Assembly (NCBI GenBank): GCA_045576455.1
Contig: JAZNGM010000025.1
Coordinates: forward strand, 62,001-126,000
Direction: 5' to 3'
DNA: 64,000 nucleotides
DNA from: RGIG4034 sp045576455
Lineage (GTDB): Bacteria > Bacillota > Clostridia > Lachnospirales > Lachnospiraceae
The notes below the pieces were generated by a model. That model saw only the letters and a program-made list of their open reading frames with translations, made no database searches and was not told the origin of the DNA. Both the position numbers and the translations under genes were made by a program. Positions 50,782 through 59,757 of this stretch are shown in pieces. Every line of letters starts with the position of its first letter. The first letter of the stretch is position 1.

Positions 50782-52647
50782 TTGTTTCTGGAACAAATCA
50801 ATAAACCTAACGATATAAAAAGCGTCATGCCGGAGGATTATAAACTGCTGGCAGAAGAGATTAGGGAGTTTTTAATAGAGCATATAAGTGAGACAGGAGG
50901 ACATCTTGCCTCTAATTTGGGTACAATCGAACTTACGATGGCGTTGCATCTGGTTCTTAACTTCCCTAAGGACAAGCTTATATGGGATGTAGGACATCAG
51001 GCATATACCCATAAGCTTTTGACGGGAAGACGGGAAGGATTTAACACGCTCCGTATGGAAGGTGGAATGAGCGGTTTCCCTAAACGTAAAGAAAGTGATT
51101 GTGACAGCTTTGATACAGGACATAGCTCTACATCCCTATCTGCAGGACTGGGCTTTGTAAAAGCGAGAGAACTGAATAATGAGGATCATTTTGTCGTATC
51201 GGTAATTGGGGATGGTTCCCTTACCGGTGGTCTTGCATATGAGGCCCTTAATAATGCGGCGAGATTGAATACTAATTTTATTGTAGTGCTTAATGATAAT
51301 AATATGTCTATTTCCGAAAACGTCGGTGGCGTATCGAAGTATCTTAATAATATCCGTACGGCAGATAAGTATCTTGGGTTAAAAGAAGGCATTTATAATA
51401 CATTAAGAAGTGTTCCAAAATACGGTGATACCGTGGTAGAAACCATTCGGAGAGCTAAGAGTAGTGTAAAACAGCTGGTTATCCCGGGAATGTTTTTTGA
51501 AGATATGGGTCTTACGTATCTTGGGCCTGTGGATGGACACAACGTATCCGCTATGGTTAAAACCTTTAAAGAAGCAAAACGCTGTAAGAACGGCGTTATT
51601 GTTCATGTCATAACGGAAAAAGGAAAAGGATATGTACCTGCCGAAAGACATCCGGCAAGATTCCACGGTACGGATGCGTTTGATATAGAAACGGGATTAT
51701 CTAAAAACCTGCATAAAAAAGCTTCCTATACGGATGTATTTTCAACTGTTATGTGTAAGCTGGGGGCAAGGGATGAAAAGGTAATTGCCATAACGGCAGC
51801 CATGCCTGACGGAACCGGATTAAAACGCTTCCGTAATAAATTCCCGGAACGCTTTGTGGATGTCGGAATAGCGGAAGAACATGCCGTAACGTATGCGGCA
51901 GCTTTGGCAGTAGCAGGATACAAACCGATTGTTGCAATCTATTCTTCATTCCTCCAAAGAGCATACGACCAGATAGTGCATGATGTATGTACACAGAATC
52001 TGCATGTTGTTTTTGCCATTGACAGGGCAGGACTTGTAGGTAGTGACGGGGAAACCCATCAGGGAGCGTTTGACCTGTCCTATTTATCCAGTGCACCGAA
52101 TATGACAATAATGGCACCGAAAAACAAGTGGGAACTCTCAGATATGATGAAGTTTGCTGTTAATCATGACGGTCCGATTGCCATAAGATACCCACGCGGC
52201 GAAGCGTATGACGGACTCATGGAACAGCGTGACCCGATTAAATTAGCAACATCAGAAACTATTTTTAAAGGAAGTAAGGTGGCTGTTCTTGCCGTGGGCA
52301 GTATGGTGGCAACCGCATGTGAAGTGCGTGATATTCTTAAAGAAGACGGTAAAGATATAACGGTTGTAAATGCACGTTTTATTAAACCGATAGATACGGA
52401 TGTTATTGACGAACTTGTTAAAAACCACACGGCAATCGTAACCATGGAGGAAAATGTGGCAAGCGGCGGCTATGGGGAAAAGGTGCTTTCCTATATGAAC
52501 CGTATGGGTTATGTGGGCAAAGGTATAAAGTGTATTAATCTAACGTTGCCGGATGAGTTTATTGAGCATGGTAAAGTGCCGTCATTACTTAAGAAGGCAG
52601 GACTTGATTGTAAAAGTGTGGCAGATACGATTAAGCGGGAGTGTTAA
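50782..52647 (+). CDS. dxs: 1-deoxy-D-xylulose-5-phosphate synthase
   Basis: The 621-residue thiamine-diphosphate enzyme makes DXP from pyruvate and glyceraldehyde 3-phosphate. It starts at TTG with GGAGG 7 bases upstream. The TPP/Mg motif is GDGSLTGGLAYEALNN (about 148-163); the transketolase Pyr domain has DVGIAEEHAVTYAAALA with the catalytic Glu. The C-terminal domain begins near residue 500. Its TAA overlaps the ATG of tlyA. Confidence 0.97.
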   Translation: MFLEQINKPNDIKSVMPEDYKLLAEEIREFLIEHISETGGHLASNLGTIELTMALHLVLNFPKDKLIWDVGHQAYTHKLLTGRREGFNTLRMEGGMSGFPKRKESDCDSFDTGHSSTSLSAGLGFVKARELNNEDHFVVSVIGDGSLTGGLAYEALNNAARLNTNFIVVLNDNNMSISENVGGVSKYLNNIRTADKYLGLKEGIYNTLRSVPKYGDTVVETIRRAKSSVKQLVIPGMFFEDMGLTYLGPVDGHNVSAMVKTFKEAKRCKNGVIVHVITEKGKGYVPAERHPARFHGTDAFDIETGLSKNLHKKASYTDVFSTVMCKLGARDEKVIAITAAMPDGTGLKRFRNKFPERFVDVGIAEEHAVTYAAALAVAGYKPIVAIYSSFLQRAYDQIVHDVCTQNLHVVFAIDRAGLVGSDGETHQGAFDLSYLSSAPNMTIMAPKNKWELSDMMKFAVNHDGPIAIRYPRGEAYDGLMEQRDPIKLATSETIFKGSKVAVLAVGSMVATACEVRDILKEDGKDITVVNARFIKPIDTDVIDELVKNHTAIVTMEENVASGGYGEKVLSYMNRMGYVGKGIKCINLTLPDEFIEHGKVPSLLKKAGLDCKSVADTIKREC

Positions 52648-53471
52648 TGAAAGAACGACTTGATAATTTGCTTGTAAAAAGAGGTTTGGCACAAAGCAGG
52701 GAAAAAGCCAAGGGATTTATAAAATCAGGCATTGTATATGTAAACGGTAAAAAGGAAGAAAAAGCGGGGGCTTCTTTTGAAGAAGAAACCGTAATTATAG
52801 AAATACGTGGCGAAGTGCTGAAATATGTGAGCCGTGGCGGATTAAAGCTTGAAAAAGCAATGGCTTCCTTTGGAATTGAACTTGATGGAGCAATCTGTAT
52901 GGACATAGGTGCTTCCACAGGCGGATTTACCGATTGCATGTTACAAAACGGTGCGAAAAAAGTGTATGCAATAGATGTGGGGGTTAACCAGCTTGCTGAT
53001 ATACTGCGTAATGACCCCCGTGTTGTGAGCATGGAACAGACTAATTTCCGCTATATGGAAAAAGAAGATATAGCGGACGAACCGGACTTTGCGTCGGTCG
53101 ATGTTTCTTTTATATCACTTGATAAGATACTTGAGCCGGCATATAAGCTGTTAAAAGCAAACGGAAGAATGGTATGTCTTATTAAACCGCAGTTTGAAGC
53201 AGGCCGTGAAAGAGTCGGGAAAAAGGGTGTTGTAAAGGAACCGGCGGTTCATCGGGAAGTAGTTGTAAAAATAACAGCGTTAGCACAGGAAACCGGTTTT
53301 AAGGTGTTGGGACTTGATTATTCTCCCATAAAAGGACCGGAAGGAAATATAGAGTATTTACTGTATCTTGAGAAAACGGATAAGACGTTCCTTACAGATA
53401 CTAATGAAAGCTTTAACATAACAAATGTGGCTTCGGTTGTAAGCAGGGCACATGATAACCTTGATAAATAA
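52647..53471 (+). CDS. tlyA: TlyA-family 23S/16S rRNA 2'-O-methyltransferase
   Basis: The ATG at 52647 shares its A with the dxs stop; GGGAG lies 5 bases upstream. The 274-residue product has an N-terminal S4 RNA-binding domain (1-60, RLDNLLVKRGLAQSREKAKG) and an FtsJ/RrmJ-type methyltransferase domain with SAM motif MDIGASTGGFTDCML (about 87-101). Family members methylate rRNA riboses and are often misnamed hemolysins. It lies between dxs and nadK as usual. Confidence 0.94.
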   Translation: MKERLDNLLVKRGLAQSREKAKGFIKSGIVYVNGKKEEKAGASFEEETVIIEIRGEVLKYVSRGGLKLEKAMASFGIELDGAICMDIGASTGGFTDCMLQNGAKKVYAIDVGVNQLADILRNDPRVVSMEQTNFRYMEKEDIADEPDFASVDVSFISLDKILEPAYKLLKANGRMVCLIKPQFEAGRERVGKKGVVKEPAVHREVVVKITALAQETGFKVLGLDYSPIKGPEGNIEYLLYLEKTDKTFLTDTNESFNITNVASVVSRAHDNLDK

Positions 53472-53486
53472 AGAAGGGTGACAATA

Positions 53487-54341
53487 GTGAATCATTATTA
53501 CATTATTACCAATTCGTATAAGGATAAGGATAACGAAGTAACAAACAGAATATGCGATTATCTTGAACGTCACGGCAAAAAGTGTACGTTACAGGGACAA
53601 CAGGACAAAACACAGGGTGGGTATACCGATGTAAAAGATATACCGGCGGATGTGGATTGTATTATTGTACTGGGTGGTGACGGAACTTTATTGCAGGCGG
53701 CACATGATGTGGCAGAGCGTGATATTCCTTTACTTGGAGTAAATCTTGGTACGCTGGGATATCTTGCGGAAGTTGATTCGGATAAGCTGGAGAGTGCCCT
53801 AAAACAGCTTGTTGATGATGACTATGATATGGATTACAGAATGATGCTGACCGGTAAAATAGTTTGCGACGGTAAAACAGAGGAAACGGATGATGCACTT
53901 AATGATATAGTTTTGTCGCGAAGCGGTTCGTTACGTGTCATTATGTATGATATTTTTGTAAATGGACAGTTCCTTAAAAACTATGTGGCAGACGGTATGA
54001 TATTGTCAACCCCAACGGGTTCAACCGGATATAATATGTCGGCAGGCGGACCGATTGTGGAGCCTACCGCATCGCTTATGGTGTTGACACCGGTATGTCC
54101 GCATACGTTGAATGCACGAAGCATTATTCTTTCGCCGGAGGATGTAATTGAAATCCGTATAAGCGAAGGTAGAAATAATGTGGACCAGGAAGTAATGGTT
54201 AACTTTGACGGAGGACATGCACGTTTCCTTCATACCGGGGACAGACTGGTTATCACAAAGAGTGTAAACCGTACACAGATACTTAAGCTTAATAAGCTTA
54301 GCTTTCTTGAGGTATTACATAATAAAATGAATGATGTGTAA
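53487..54341 (+). CDS. nadK: NAD kinase
   Basis: The GTG at 53487 with GAAGGG 8 bases upstream gives 284 residues. The GGDGTLLQAA motif (about 58-67) binds ATP and catalyses phosphorylation of NAD to NADP, and TPTGSTGYNMSAGGP (about 175-189) is the second diagnostic motif. A GTG at 53478 overlaps the ribosome-binding site. Confidence 0.95.
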   Translation: MNHYYIITNSYKDKDNEVTNRICDYLERHGKKCTLQGQQDKTQGGYTDVKDIPADVDCIIVLGGDGTLLQAAHDVAERDIPLLGVNLGTLGYLAEVDSDKLESALKQLVDDDYDMDYRMMLTGKIVCDGKTEETDDALNDIVLSRSGSLRVIMYDIFVNGQFLKNYVADGMILSTPTGSTGYNMSAGGPIVEPTASLMVLTPVCPHTLNARSIILSPEDVIEIRISEGRNNVDQEVMVNFDGGHARFLHTGDRLVITKSVNRTQILKLNKLSFLEVLHNKMNDV

Positions 54342-54360
54342 GGATAAGGGGTTATAAAGC

Positions 54361-54813
54361 ATGAAGAAAAAGAGACATTTGAGGATTCTAGAGTTAATAT
54401 CCCAAAACGATATTGAAACGCAGGAAGAACTGGCTGATCTTTTAAGTAAAGAAGGATTTCAGGTTACACAGGCGACAGTGTCACGTGATATAAGGGAATT
54501 ACATTTAACTAAGCTTCCCAACGGAAAGGGAAAGCAGAAATATGTAGCCATAACACATGATGATAAGCATTTAGGGGAACGCTTTATCAGAGTGTTAAAA
54601 GAGGGCTTTGTATCTATGGATATGGCACAGAACATACTGGTGGTTAAGACTGTTCCGGGTATGGCGATGGCAGTAGCGGCAGCTATTGATGCCATGAAAT
54701 TAAATGAGATTGTAGGAAGCATAGCCGGAGATGATACCATTATGATAGCGGTAAGAACGGTAGAAGATACCTCCCTTGTAATGGAGCAGATTAGCGAAGT
54801 AATGAATGATTAA
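54361..54813 (+). CDS. argR: Arginine repressor ArgR/AhrC
   Basis: The 150-residue protein has a winged-helix DNA-binding domain (1-70, with QATVSRDIRELHL) and a C-terminal arginine-binding hexamerisation domain (80-150, with AVAAAIDAMKLNEIVGSIAGDDTI in part, GSIAGDDTIMI). It represses arginine synthesis when arginine is bound. The argR-recN order is conserved in Firmicutes. GGGGTTATAAAGC upstream provides only a modest ribosome-binding site. Confidence 0.95.
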   Translation: MKKKRHLRILELISQNDIETQEELADLLSKEGFQVTQATVSRDIRELHLTKLPNGKGKQKYVAITHDDKHLGERFIRVLKEGFVSMDMAQNILVVKTVPGMAMAVAAAIDAMKLNEIVGSIAGDDTIMIAVRTVEDTSLVMEQISEVMND

Positions 54814-54822
54814 TATAAAGAG

Positions 54823-54882
54823 CCTGAAGAGAGATAACCTGAGGAGAGGTAACCTGAAGAGAGATAACCTGAGGAGAGGTTA
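54823..54882 (+). repeat. Four tandem 15-bp units in the argR-recN gap
   Basis: The units are CCTGAAGAGAGATAA, CCTGAGGAGAGGTAA, CCTGAAGAGAGATAA and CCTGAGGAGAGGTTA; units 1 and 3 are identical, 2 and 4 differ in one base, so the array arose as two 30-bp copies. Each second unit contains GAGGAGAGG, which looks like a ribosome-binding site, and each unit except the last ends in TAA. The recN ATG is 13 bases after the array, with AGGTG at 8 bases as the likely true site. Confidence 0.95.
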
Positions 54883-54894
54883 GGTGAAATTACG

Positions 54895-56580
54895 ATGTTA
54901 GAGAGTCTGCGTGTTAAAAATTTAGCGCTAATTGAAGAAGAAGAAGTATTTTTTTTGGACGGACTCAATGTGCTTACCGGTGAAACCGGTGCCGGAAAAT
55001 CGGTTATTATCGGTTCTGTGAATATGGCACTTGGCGAAAAAGTACATAAGGACATGATAAGGACCGGAAAAGAATACGCACTTATAGAGATGGTCTTTTC
55101 CATTGATACCAAAGAGCAGTGGGAGTTGCTGGATAGCTTGGAAATACCGTATGAAGACGATACGATATTAATACAACGGAAAATATCAGCCACGAGAAGC
55201 AGTTGCAGGGTGTGTGGTGAAACGGTAAGCCAGAAGCAGTTGCAGGATATTGCCGATGCGTTTATTGATATTCATGGGCAGCAGGACAATTTGTTTTTAC
55301 GCAATAAAAAAGTACACCTTGAAGTGTTGGATAATTATCTTGGCAGTGAGATTTCAGAAAAAACAGACCTTCTAAAAAGCGAATATGAAATATATCGTAA
55401 ACTTCTTGCTGAATACAATGAGAATGATGTGGATGAAAATGTCCGGAAACGGGAGATGGACTTGCTTTCGTTTGAACTTGCGGAAATAGAAAATGCCCAC
55501 TTGGTTTCAGGTGAAGATGAAGCATTGGAAGAAGCTTATAAAAAAATGAAAAATGCAAGTAAGCTGATGTCTGCCATGAGCAGGACACTTGCATATATAG
55601 GGTCTGACAATGATGATTGTGCACTTAAGTTGACGGAGCGTGCCCTTCGGGAACTAAACGGTATTGCAGGACTTGATGACGAAGCAGATGCATTAAACAA
55701 CCAACTTTCACAGATTGACAGCATGCTGTCTGAATTTGGCAGGGATGTGCGCAGTTATATTTCAAGTCTTGATTTTGATGAAAAAGATTTTGCAGAAACA
55801 CAGCAAAGACTTGATATCATTAACAGATTAAAAGAAAAGTACGGAAATACGATTGATAAAATATTTATTTATGCAGAAGATATAAGAAAGAAGCTTGATA
55901 AGTATTCGGATTTTGATGCATACCGTGAAGAACTTTTGAAAAACTTAAAGAAACAGGAAACAAAGTTAAATGCGTTATGTGAAGAAGTTTCTTCCATACG
56001 TAAAAACGGTGCAAAACGTTTGGAAAAACAACTTGAAGACGTTCTTCGTGAGCTTAGCTTTTTATCCGTGCAATGTGAACTTAGATTTGAGAAAAAGGAC
56101 GCCTATTCAAAAAACGGATTTGATGATGTGGAATTTATGATATCCCTTAATCCGGGCGAGCCGGTACGCTCTCTAACCAATACCGCAAGCGGTGGTGAAC
56201 TTTCACGTATTATGCTTGGATTAAAAACTATCCTTGCAAAAAAAGACCCTGAAAAAACATTTATTTTTGATGAGATAGATGCCGGTATCAGCGGAAAAAC
56301 CGCATGGAATGTAGCGCGTATGCTGGGGGCGTTATCCAAAACCCACCAGATTATTCTTATAACCCATCTGCCGCAGATTGCCAGTATGAATGATAGTCAT
56401 TTTGAAATTAAAAAAGTGGTTGAAGATGGTTTTACCTATACGAGCATAGCAAAATTAGGGGAAGAAGAAAGTATTCGGGAACTTGCCCGCTTGCTGGGTG
56501 GAGATTCCATAACCGATGCAGTCCTTAATAATGCGCGTGAAATGCGTTTGCAGGCACAAAATGAAAAAGGCAAATCGTAA
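54895..56580 (+). CDS. recN: DNA repair protein RecN
   Basis: The 561-residue SMC-like ATPase has Walker A LTGETGAGKSVIIG (about 28-41), a coiled-coil middle (about 160-360), and the ABC signature ASGGELSRIMLGLK (about 427-440) with Walker B FIFDEIDAGISG. RecN acts early at DNA double-strand breaks. A 60-bp tandem repeat lies immediately upstream and a terminator downstream. Confidence 0.95.
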   Translation: MLESLRVKNLALIEEEEVFFLDGLNVLTGETGAGKSVIIGSVNMALGEKVHKDMIRTGKEYALIEMVFSIDTKEQWELLDSLEIPYEDDTILIQRKISATRSSCRVCGETVSQKQLQDIADAFIDIHGQQDNLFLRNKKVHLEVLDNYLGSEISEKTDLLKSEYEIYRKLLAEYNENDVDENVRKREMDLLSFELAEIENAHLVSGEDEALEEAYKKMKNASKLMSAMSRTLAYIGSDNDDCALKLTERALRELNGIAGLDDEADALNNQLSQIDSMLSEFGRDVRSYISSLDFDEKDFAETQQRLDIINRLKEKYGNTIDKIFIYAEDIRKKLDKYSDFDAYREELLKNLKKQETKLNALCEEVSSIRKNGAKRLEKQLEDVLRELSFLSVQCELRFEKKDAYSKNGFDDVEFMISLNPGEPVRSLTNTASGGELSRIMLGLKTILAKKDPEKTFIFDEIDAGISGKTAWNVARMLGALSKTHQIILITHLPQIASMNDSHFEIKKVVEDGFTYTSIAKLGEEESIRELARLLGGDSITDAVLNNAREMRLQAQNEKGKS

Positions 56581-56610
56581 CAGATTAATATAACAAAATA
56601 ATGACATACT

Positions 56611-56656
56611 AATAAGGATTAACAGATGATTCAATCTGATAATCCTTATTTTTTTG
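56611..56656 (+). terminator. Strong terminator of recN
   Basis: AATAAGGATTA pairs with TAATCCTTATT, and an inner CAGAT/ATCTG extends the stem past one A-A mismatch; seven T follow. An upstream CATACTA (56605-56611) could be a sporulation -10 whose transcript would start inside the left arm. Confidence 0.92.
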
Positions 56657-56682
56657 ACGATTATGCGATAAGGAGGAAGGGC

Positions 56683-57978
56683 ATGAGAAGGAAAATATAC
56701 AGAGTATGTCTTATGTTGGCCATTATTATTTCAATAGGTATAATTTGCAGTGTGGTATATATTGATGTTTATAGAAATACGCCGAACATGATAACCATTA
56801 AGGCCGGCGTAACGCAGACTATTGATATAGACATGCCTCTCTCGGGGAAAATATATACGAATAGAAGTAAAACGGATGTCCGGGCTTCACGTACCGTAAG
56901 CACTAACGATAGCGTGCCTGCCGCGGTACAAAGTGTTTCAGTTGACTTCAGTAAAAAAATAACGGTTACGGCAAATGAAGTTTCCTCTTATGTAGCGAAG
57001 GTTAAACTGTTTGGAATTATTCCGTTTAAAGATATAAGGATAGAAGTAATTGATGATGTAAGACTTATTCCTGCAGGCGTACCTATCGGGATATATCTAA
57101 AAACACAGGGAATATTGGTGGTGGATACGGCTTCCTTTGAAGATGAGGAAGGGATAAAACGCTCTCCGGCAGATAACATTTTAAAGTCCGGTGATTATCT
57201 TCTCATGATAGATAAAAAGAAACTGAGTGATAAGTCGGAATTGATTGATTATGTGGAAGAATCTGACGGTAAGGAAGTGGTTCTTACCATAAAACGCAAA
57301 GAGGAAATTTTTGACGTTAAGCTTCAACCCTATAAAAACAGTGCGGGGGAATATAAAATAGGAATATGGGTAAAAGATAGTGCGCAAGGGATAGGAACCT
57401 TAACCTTTGTAAACACGGATAAGAGCTTTGGCGCCTTGGGACACGGTATAAGTGACAGTGACATCGGCTTTCTTATTAATATGGAAGAAGGAAGATTGTA
57501 TAAAGCTGAAATTGTTGATATAAAGAAGGGAGAACAGGGCGAACCCGGAGAAATGACAGGACTCATCCGCTACACCAAAAGTAATATTATCGGTACGCTG
57601 TTCAGTAATTCAGAAATTGGCATTTATGGGAATCTGGATACGGCGTTCATTAACCAGCTACAGGAAGAAGCCATTCCCATTGCAACAAAAAGCGAAGTGG
57701 TGCTCGGGCCTGCAGAAATAATATGTACCGTAGATGGTAAACCCAAAAGATATGATATAAGAATAACATCCATTAATAATAATCTGACAATAAACCGAGA
57801 GTTATCCATCGAAGTAGAAGATAAAGAATTAATCAGACTCACCGGTGGCATAATACAAGGCATGAGCGGATCCCCAATTATCCAGGACGGAAAACTGGTT
57901 GGCGCAGTTACACATGTCCTTGTCAAAGACCCCACCAGAGGATACGGGATCTTCGTTGAAAATATGTTGAATCATTGA
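56683..57978 (+). CDS. spoIVB: SpoIVB peptidase (sporulation signalling protease)
   Basis: I choose the ATG at 56683 because AAGGAGG lies 6 bases upstream; the in-frame ATG at 56626 lies in the recN terminator hairpin. The 431-residue product has an N-terminal membrane helix (about 7-27), a PDZ domain (about 125-215) and an SA-clan serine peptidase domain with the active Ser in QGMSGSPIIQDGK. An early His, in GALGHGISDSD, is the likely catalytic base. Secreted from the forespore, SpoIVB triggers pro-sigma-K processing. In many Clostridia spo0A follows; here it does not. Confidence 0.94.
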   Translation: MRRKIYRVCLMLAIIISIGIICSVVYIDVYRNTPNMITIKAGVTQTIDIDMPLSGKIYTNRSKTDVRASRTVSTNDSVPAAVQSVSVDFSKKITVTANEVSSYVAKVKLFGIIPFKDIRIEVIDDVRLIPAGVPIGIYLKTQGILVVDTASFEDEEGIKRSPADNILKSGDYLLMIDKKKLSDKSELIDYVEESDGKEVVLTIKRKEEIFDVKLQPYKNSAGEYKIGIWVKDSAQGIGTLTFVNTDKSFGALGHGISDSDIGFLINMEEGRLYKAEIVDIKKGEQGEPGEMTGLIRYTKSNIIGTLFSNSEIGIYGNLDTAFINQLQEEAIPIATKSEVVLGPAEIICTVDGKPKRYDIRITSINNNLTINRELSIEVEDKELIRLTGGIIQGMSGSPIIQDGKLVGAVTHVLVKDPTRGYGIFVENMLNH

Positions 57979-57998
57979 GTCCGGGCATCGACGTGAAG

Positions 57999-58037
57999 AA
58001 AGACACCGAGTAAGTTTACTTACAGAGGTGTCTTTTC
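57999..58037 (+). terminator. Terminator of spoIVB
   Basis: AAAGACACC pairs with GGTGTCTTT, and inner GTAAGT/ACTTAC extends the stem, followed by T-rich TTTTCT. It ends the conserved chromosome block; accessory sequence begins after it. Confidence 0.85.
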
Positions 58038-58118
58038 TGATACGGAGGTATCCGGCGAATGCCATACAAACCTTCTTTTTTAAGTGAGATGCCTACTAAT
58101 GGCTGGAAATGATTTCTG

Positions 58119-58285
58119 AGTAGGTAAATAATGGTCGGTATAAGAATAATTTACCCGCTAACAAATAGAATGAATGGAGCTAGTAGGTATAATATTTTAT
58201 TTTTCAACTTATTTTACCAACTGGCACAATTTATTTATATTTTAGTAGGTAAATTATTCTCCAAGAGAGCATAAAATACCTACTA
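58119..58285. repeat. Three tandem related hairpins in a 413-bp gene-free stretch
   Basis: The gap 58037-58449 has no credible gene. It holds three successive hairpins whose left arms all contain AGTAGGTA: 58119-58129 with 58149-58159 (GGTAAAT/ATTTACC core), 58182-58193 with 58211-58222 (10 of 12 pairs), and 58243-58251 with 58277-58285 (TAGTAGGTA/TACCTACTA, perfect). Another GCCTACTAATGGC occurs at 58091. The series may be a degenerate repeat element or a structured RNA; no match to a named element is evident. Confidence 0.75.
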
Positions 58286-58348
58286 TCAGAGCCAAGTCAA
58301 TGTAATAGCTGGTAAAGTGCAAGAAGAACATTAAATTGTCAAATCCTG

Positions 58349-58406
58349 AAAATCTTAAGAAACCTTAAGGACTATAACTTAAATGTCTGCTATAATACAG
58401 TCATGG
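58349..58406 (+). promoter_or_regulatory. CTTAAG direct-repeat promoter of the PAP2 gene (copy A)
   Basis: CTTAAG occurs at 58354 and 58364, CTTAA at 58378, and TATAAT at 58391-58396. There is no -35 box at the right distance, so the promoter probably needs an activator that binds the repeats, such as an OmpR-family regulator. A near-identical block lies at 61487-61545. Confidence 0.75.
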
Positions 58407-58449
58407 AGTTGTAACAATGAGAATTATTTGATGCTATTGAGGGAGCTTA

Positions 58450-58992
58450 GTGTGTTCTATGGAATTTGATATTTTATATGCTTTACAGGAAATACATAAT
58501 CCTATATTAGATTTTATTATGGTCTTTGTATCCACGATTACCAATCACGGTGAATTGTGGATAGCAATCGGCCTAATATTGTTGTGCTTTAAGAGTACAA
58601 GGAAGACAGGCTTTGTAGTCTTGACAGCGCTTCTTCTTATGCTAATTATTAGTAACCTGATACTAAAAAATTTGATTATGCGTGACAGGCCATGTTGGAT
58701 AGATACAACAGTAGAATTGCTGGTAAAATGTCCTGATAGTTATTCGTTTCCATCAGGGCATACAGCATCAGGCTTTGCGGCAGCAATCAGTATCCTCATG
58801 TATCATAAAAAAGGCGGAATTCTTGCTGTGCTTTTAGCAGCAACCATCGCGTTTTCCAGAATGTATCTGTTTGTTCATTTTCCAACGGATATTTTGGGTG
58901 GAATTATCATCGGAAGTATGATTGCCATAGCAGCCGGATGGATAGTGAAGTATGTGGATAGGAAGATAGTACAAAAAAGATGGAAATACTAA
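58450..58992 (+). CDS. PAP2-family membrane phosphatase (undecaprenyl-diphosphatase-like)
   Basis: The 180-residue protein starts at GTG with GAGGGAG 5 bases upstream. It has about five membrane helices and the three PAP2 signatures: KNLIMRDRP, SFPSGHTA and SRMYLFVHFPTD. The family removes phosphate from lipid pyrophosphates; BcrC-type members recycle undecaprenyl diphosphate and give bacitracin resistance. The activator-type promoter in front fits induction by envelope stress, but that is inference. It is followed 59 bases later by the agr-like regulator. Confidence 0.9.
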   Translation: MCSMEFDILYALQEIHNPILDFIMVFVSTITNHGELWIAIGLILLCFKSTRKTGFVVLTALLLMLIISNLILKNLIMRDRPCWIDTTVELLVKCPDSYSFPSGHTASGFAAAISILMYHKKGGILAVLLAATIAFSRMYLFVHFPTDILGGIIIGSMIAIAAGWIVKYVDRKIVQKRWKY

Positions 58993-59051
58993 TAAAAATG
59001 AAGTAGTATATAGGTTAGAGCAGAGATGGAAATAAATGTAAGGAGTTTGTA

Positions 59052-59744
59052 ATGAAAATAGGAATCTGTGATGACGAACCGATATGTATTCAGCAACTCG
59101 AACATATTATTATCGAAAACTTTAATGATGTAGATATAGTAACATATTCATGCGGACAAAAGATGAAAGAAGCGTTGAGAGATAATGCGTTTGATATTTT
59201 GTTTTTAGATATCATGATGGAAGATATGAATGGTGCAGAAGTGGCGGAGTATTTGCGCAACGATTTGCAGAATTATAAAACATCTATTGTTTGGGTATCT
59301 TCTGTAAAGGAAAAAGATGTACGATTATTTAATGTAAATCCTTTTGCATTTGTAGAAAAACCTGTGGTTCAGGAACAAATTATTGAAGTGATGAATAAGT
59401 ATCGGAAGATACAGAACCTTAATAGTGAAACTTTTACTTTTGATGCGTTAGCAAATAAAGGCAATCCAAGGTTAAAAGTAAGTGTAGCATATAGCGATAT
59501 TATTTATTTGGAATCAAAAAAAAGAAAGATTAGTATTACTACATATAAAGGTTCTTTTGAGTTTTATGGAAAATTATCAGATTATAGAGATATGTTTTAT
59601 GCACACGATTTTGTCAGTCCTCATTATTCCTTTTTGATAAATAGGAAAGAAATATTTATGGTAAAAAGAGATTCTGTTATTATGAATGGGGAGTTAGAGG
59701 TTCCAATCAGTAAACAAGGTAAGAAAGAAATGTTAGGTTTTTGA
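59052..59744 (+). CDS. LytTR response regulator, AgrA-like
   Basis: The 230-residue protein has a receiver domain (1-120, acidic pair D7/D8/E9 in CDDEP, phospho-acceptor in ILFLDIMMEDMNG, Lys in FVEKPV) and a LytTR domain (about 135-230, with IIYLESKKRKISI and VSPHYSFLINRKEI). AAGGAG precedes the ATG. It appears intact. Its likely targets are the paired 9-bp repeats 21 bases apart at 61083-61112 and 61674-61703. Its kinase gene downstream is interrupted. Confidence 0.92.
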   Translation: MKIGICDDEPICIQQLEHIIIENFNDVDIVTYSCGQKMKEALRDNAFDILFLDIMMEDMNGAEVAEYLRNDLQNYKTSIVWVSSVKEKDVRLFNVNPFAFVEKPVVQEQIIEVMNKYRKIQNLNSETFTFDALANKGNPRLKVSVAYSDIIYLESKKRKISITTYKGSFEFYGKLSDYRDMFYAHDFVSPHYSFLINRKEIFMVKRDSVIMNGELEVPISKQGKKEMLGF

Positions 59745-59757
59745 ATAGAGGGTAAAA

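Noticed and set aside
54823..54882. CRISPR array
   Set aside because: The units are contiguous and have no spacers; no cas genes are present.
54810..55193. Minus-strand frame with repeated SSGYL units
   Set aside because: The repeats are only the reverse translation of the 15-bp tandem array and of recN antisense.
56626..56682. Longer spoIVB start at ATG 56626
   Set aside because: It lies in the recN terminator hairpin; the ATG at 56683 has a strong ribosome-binding site and leaves a normal short cytoplasmic tail.
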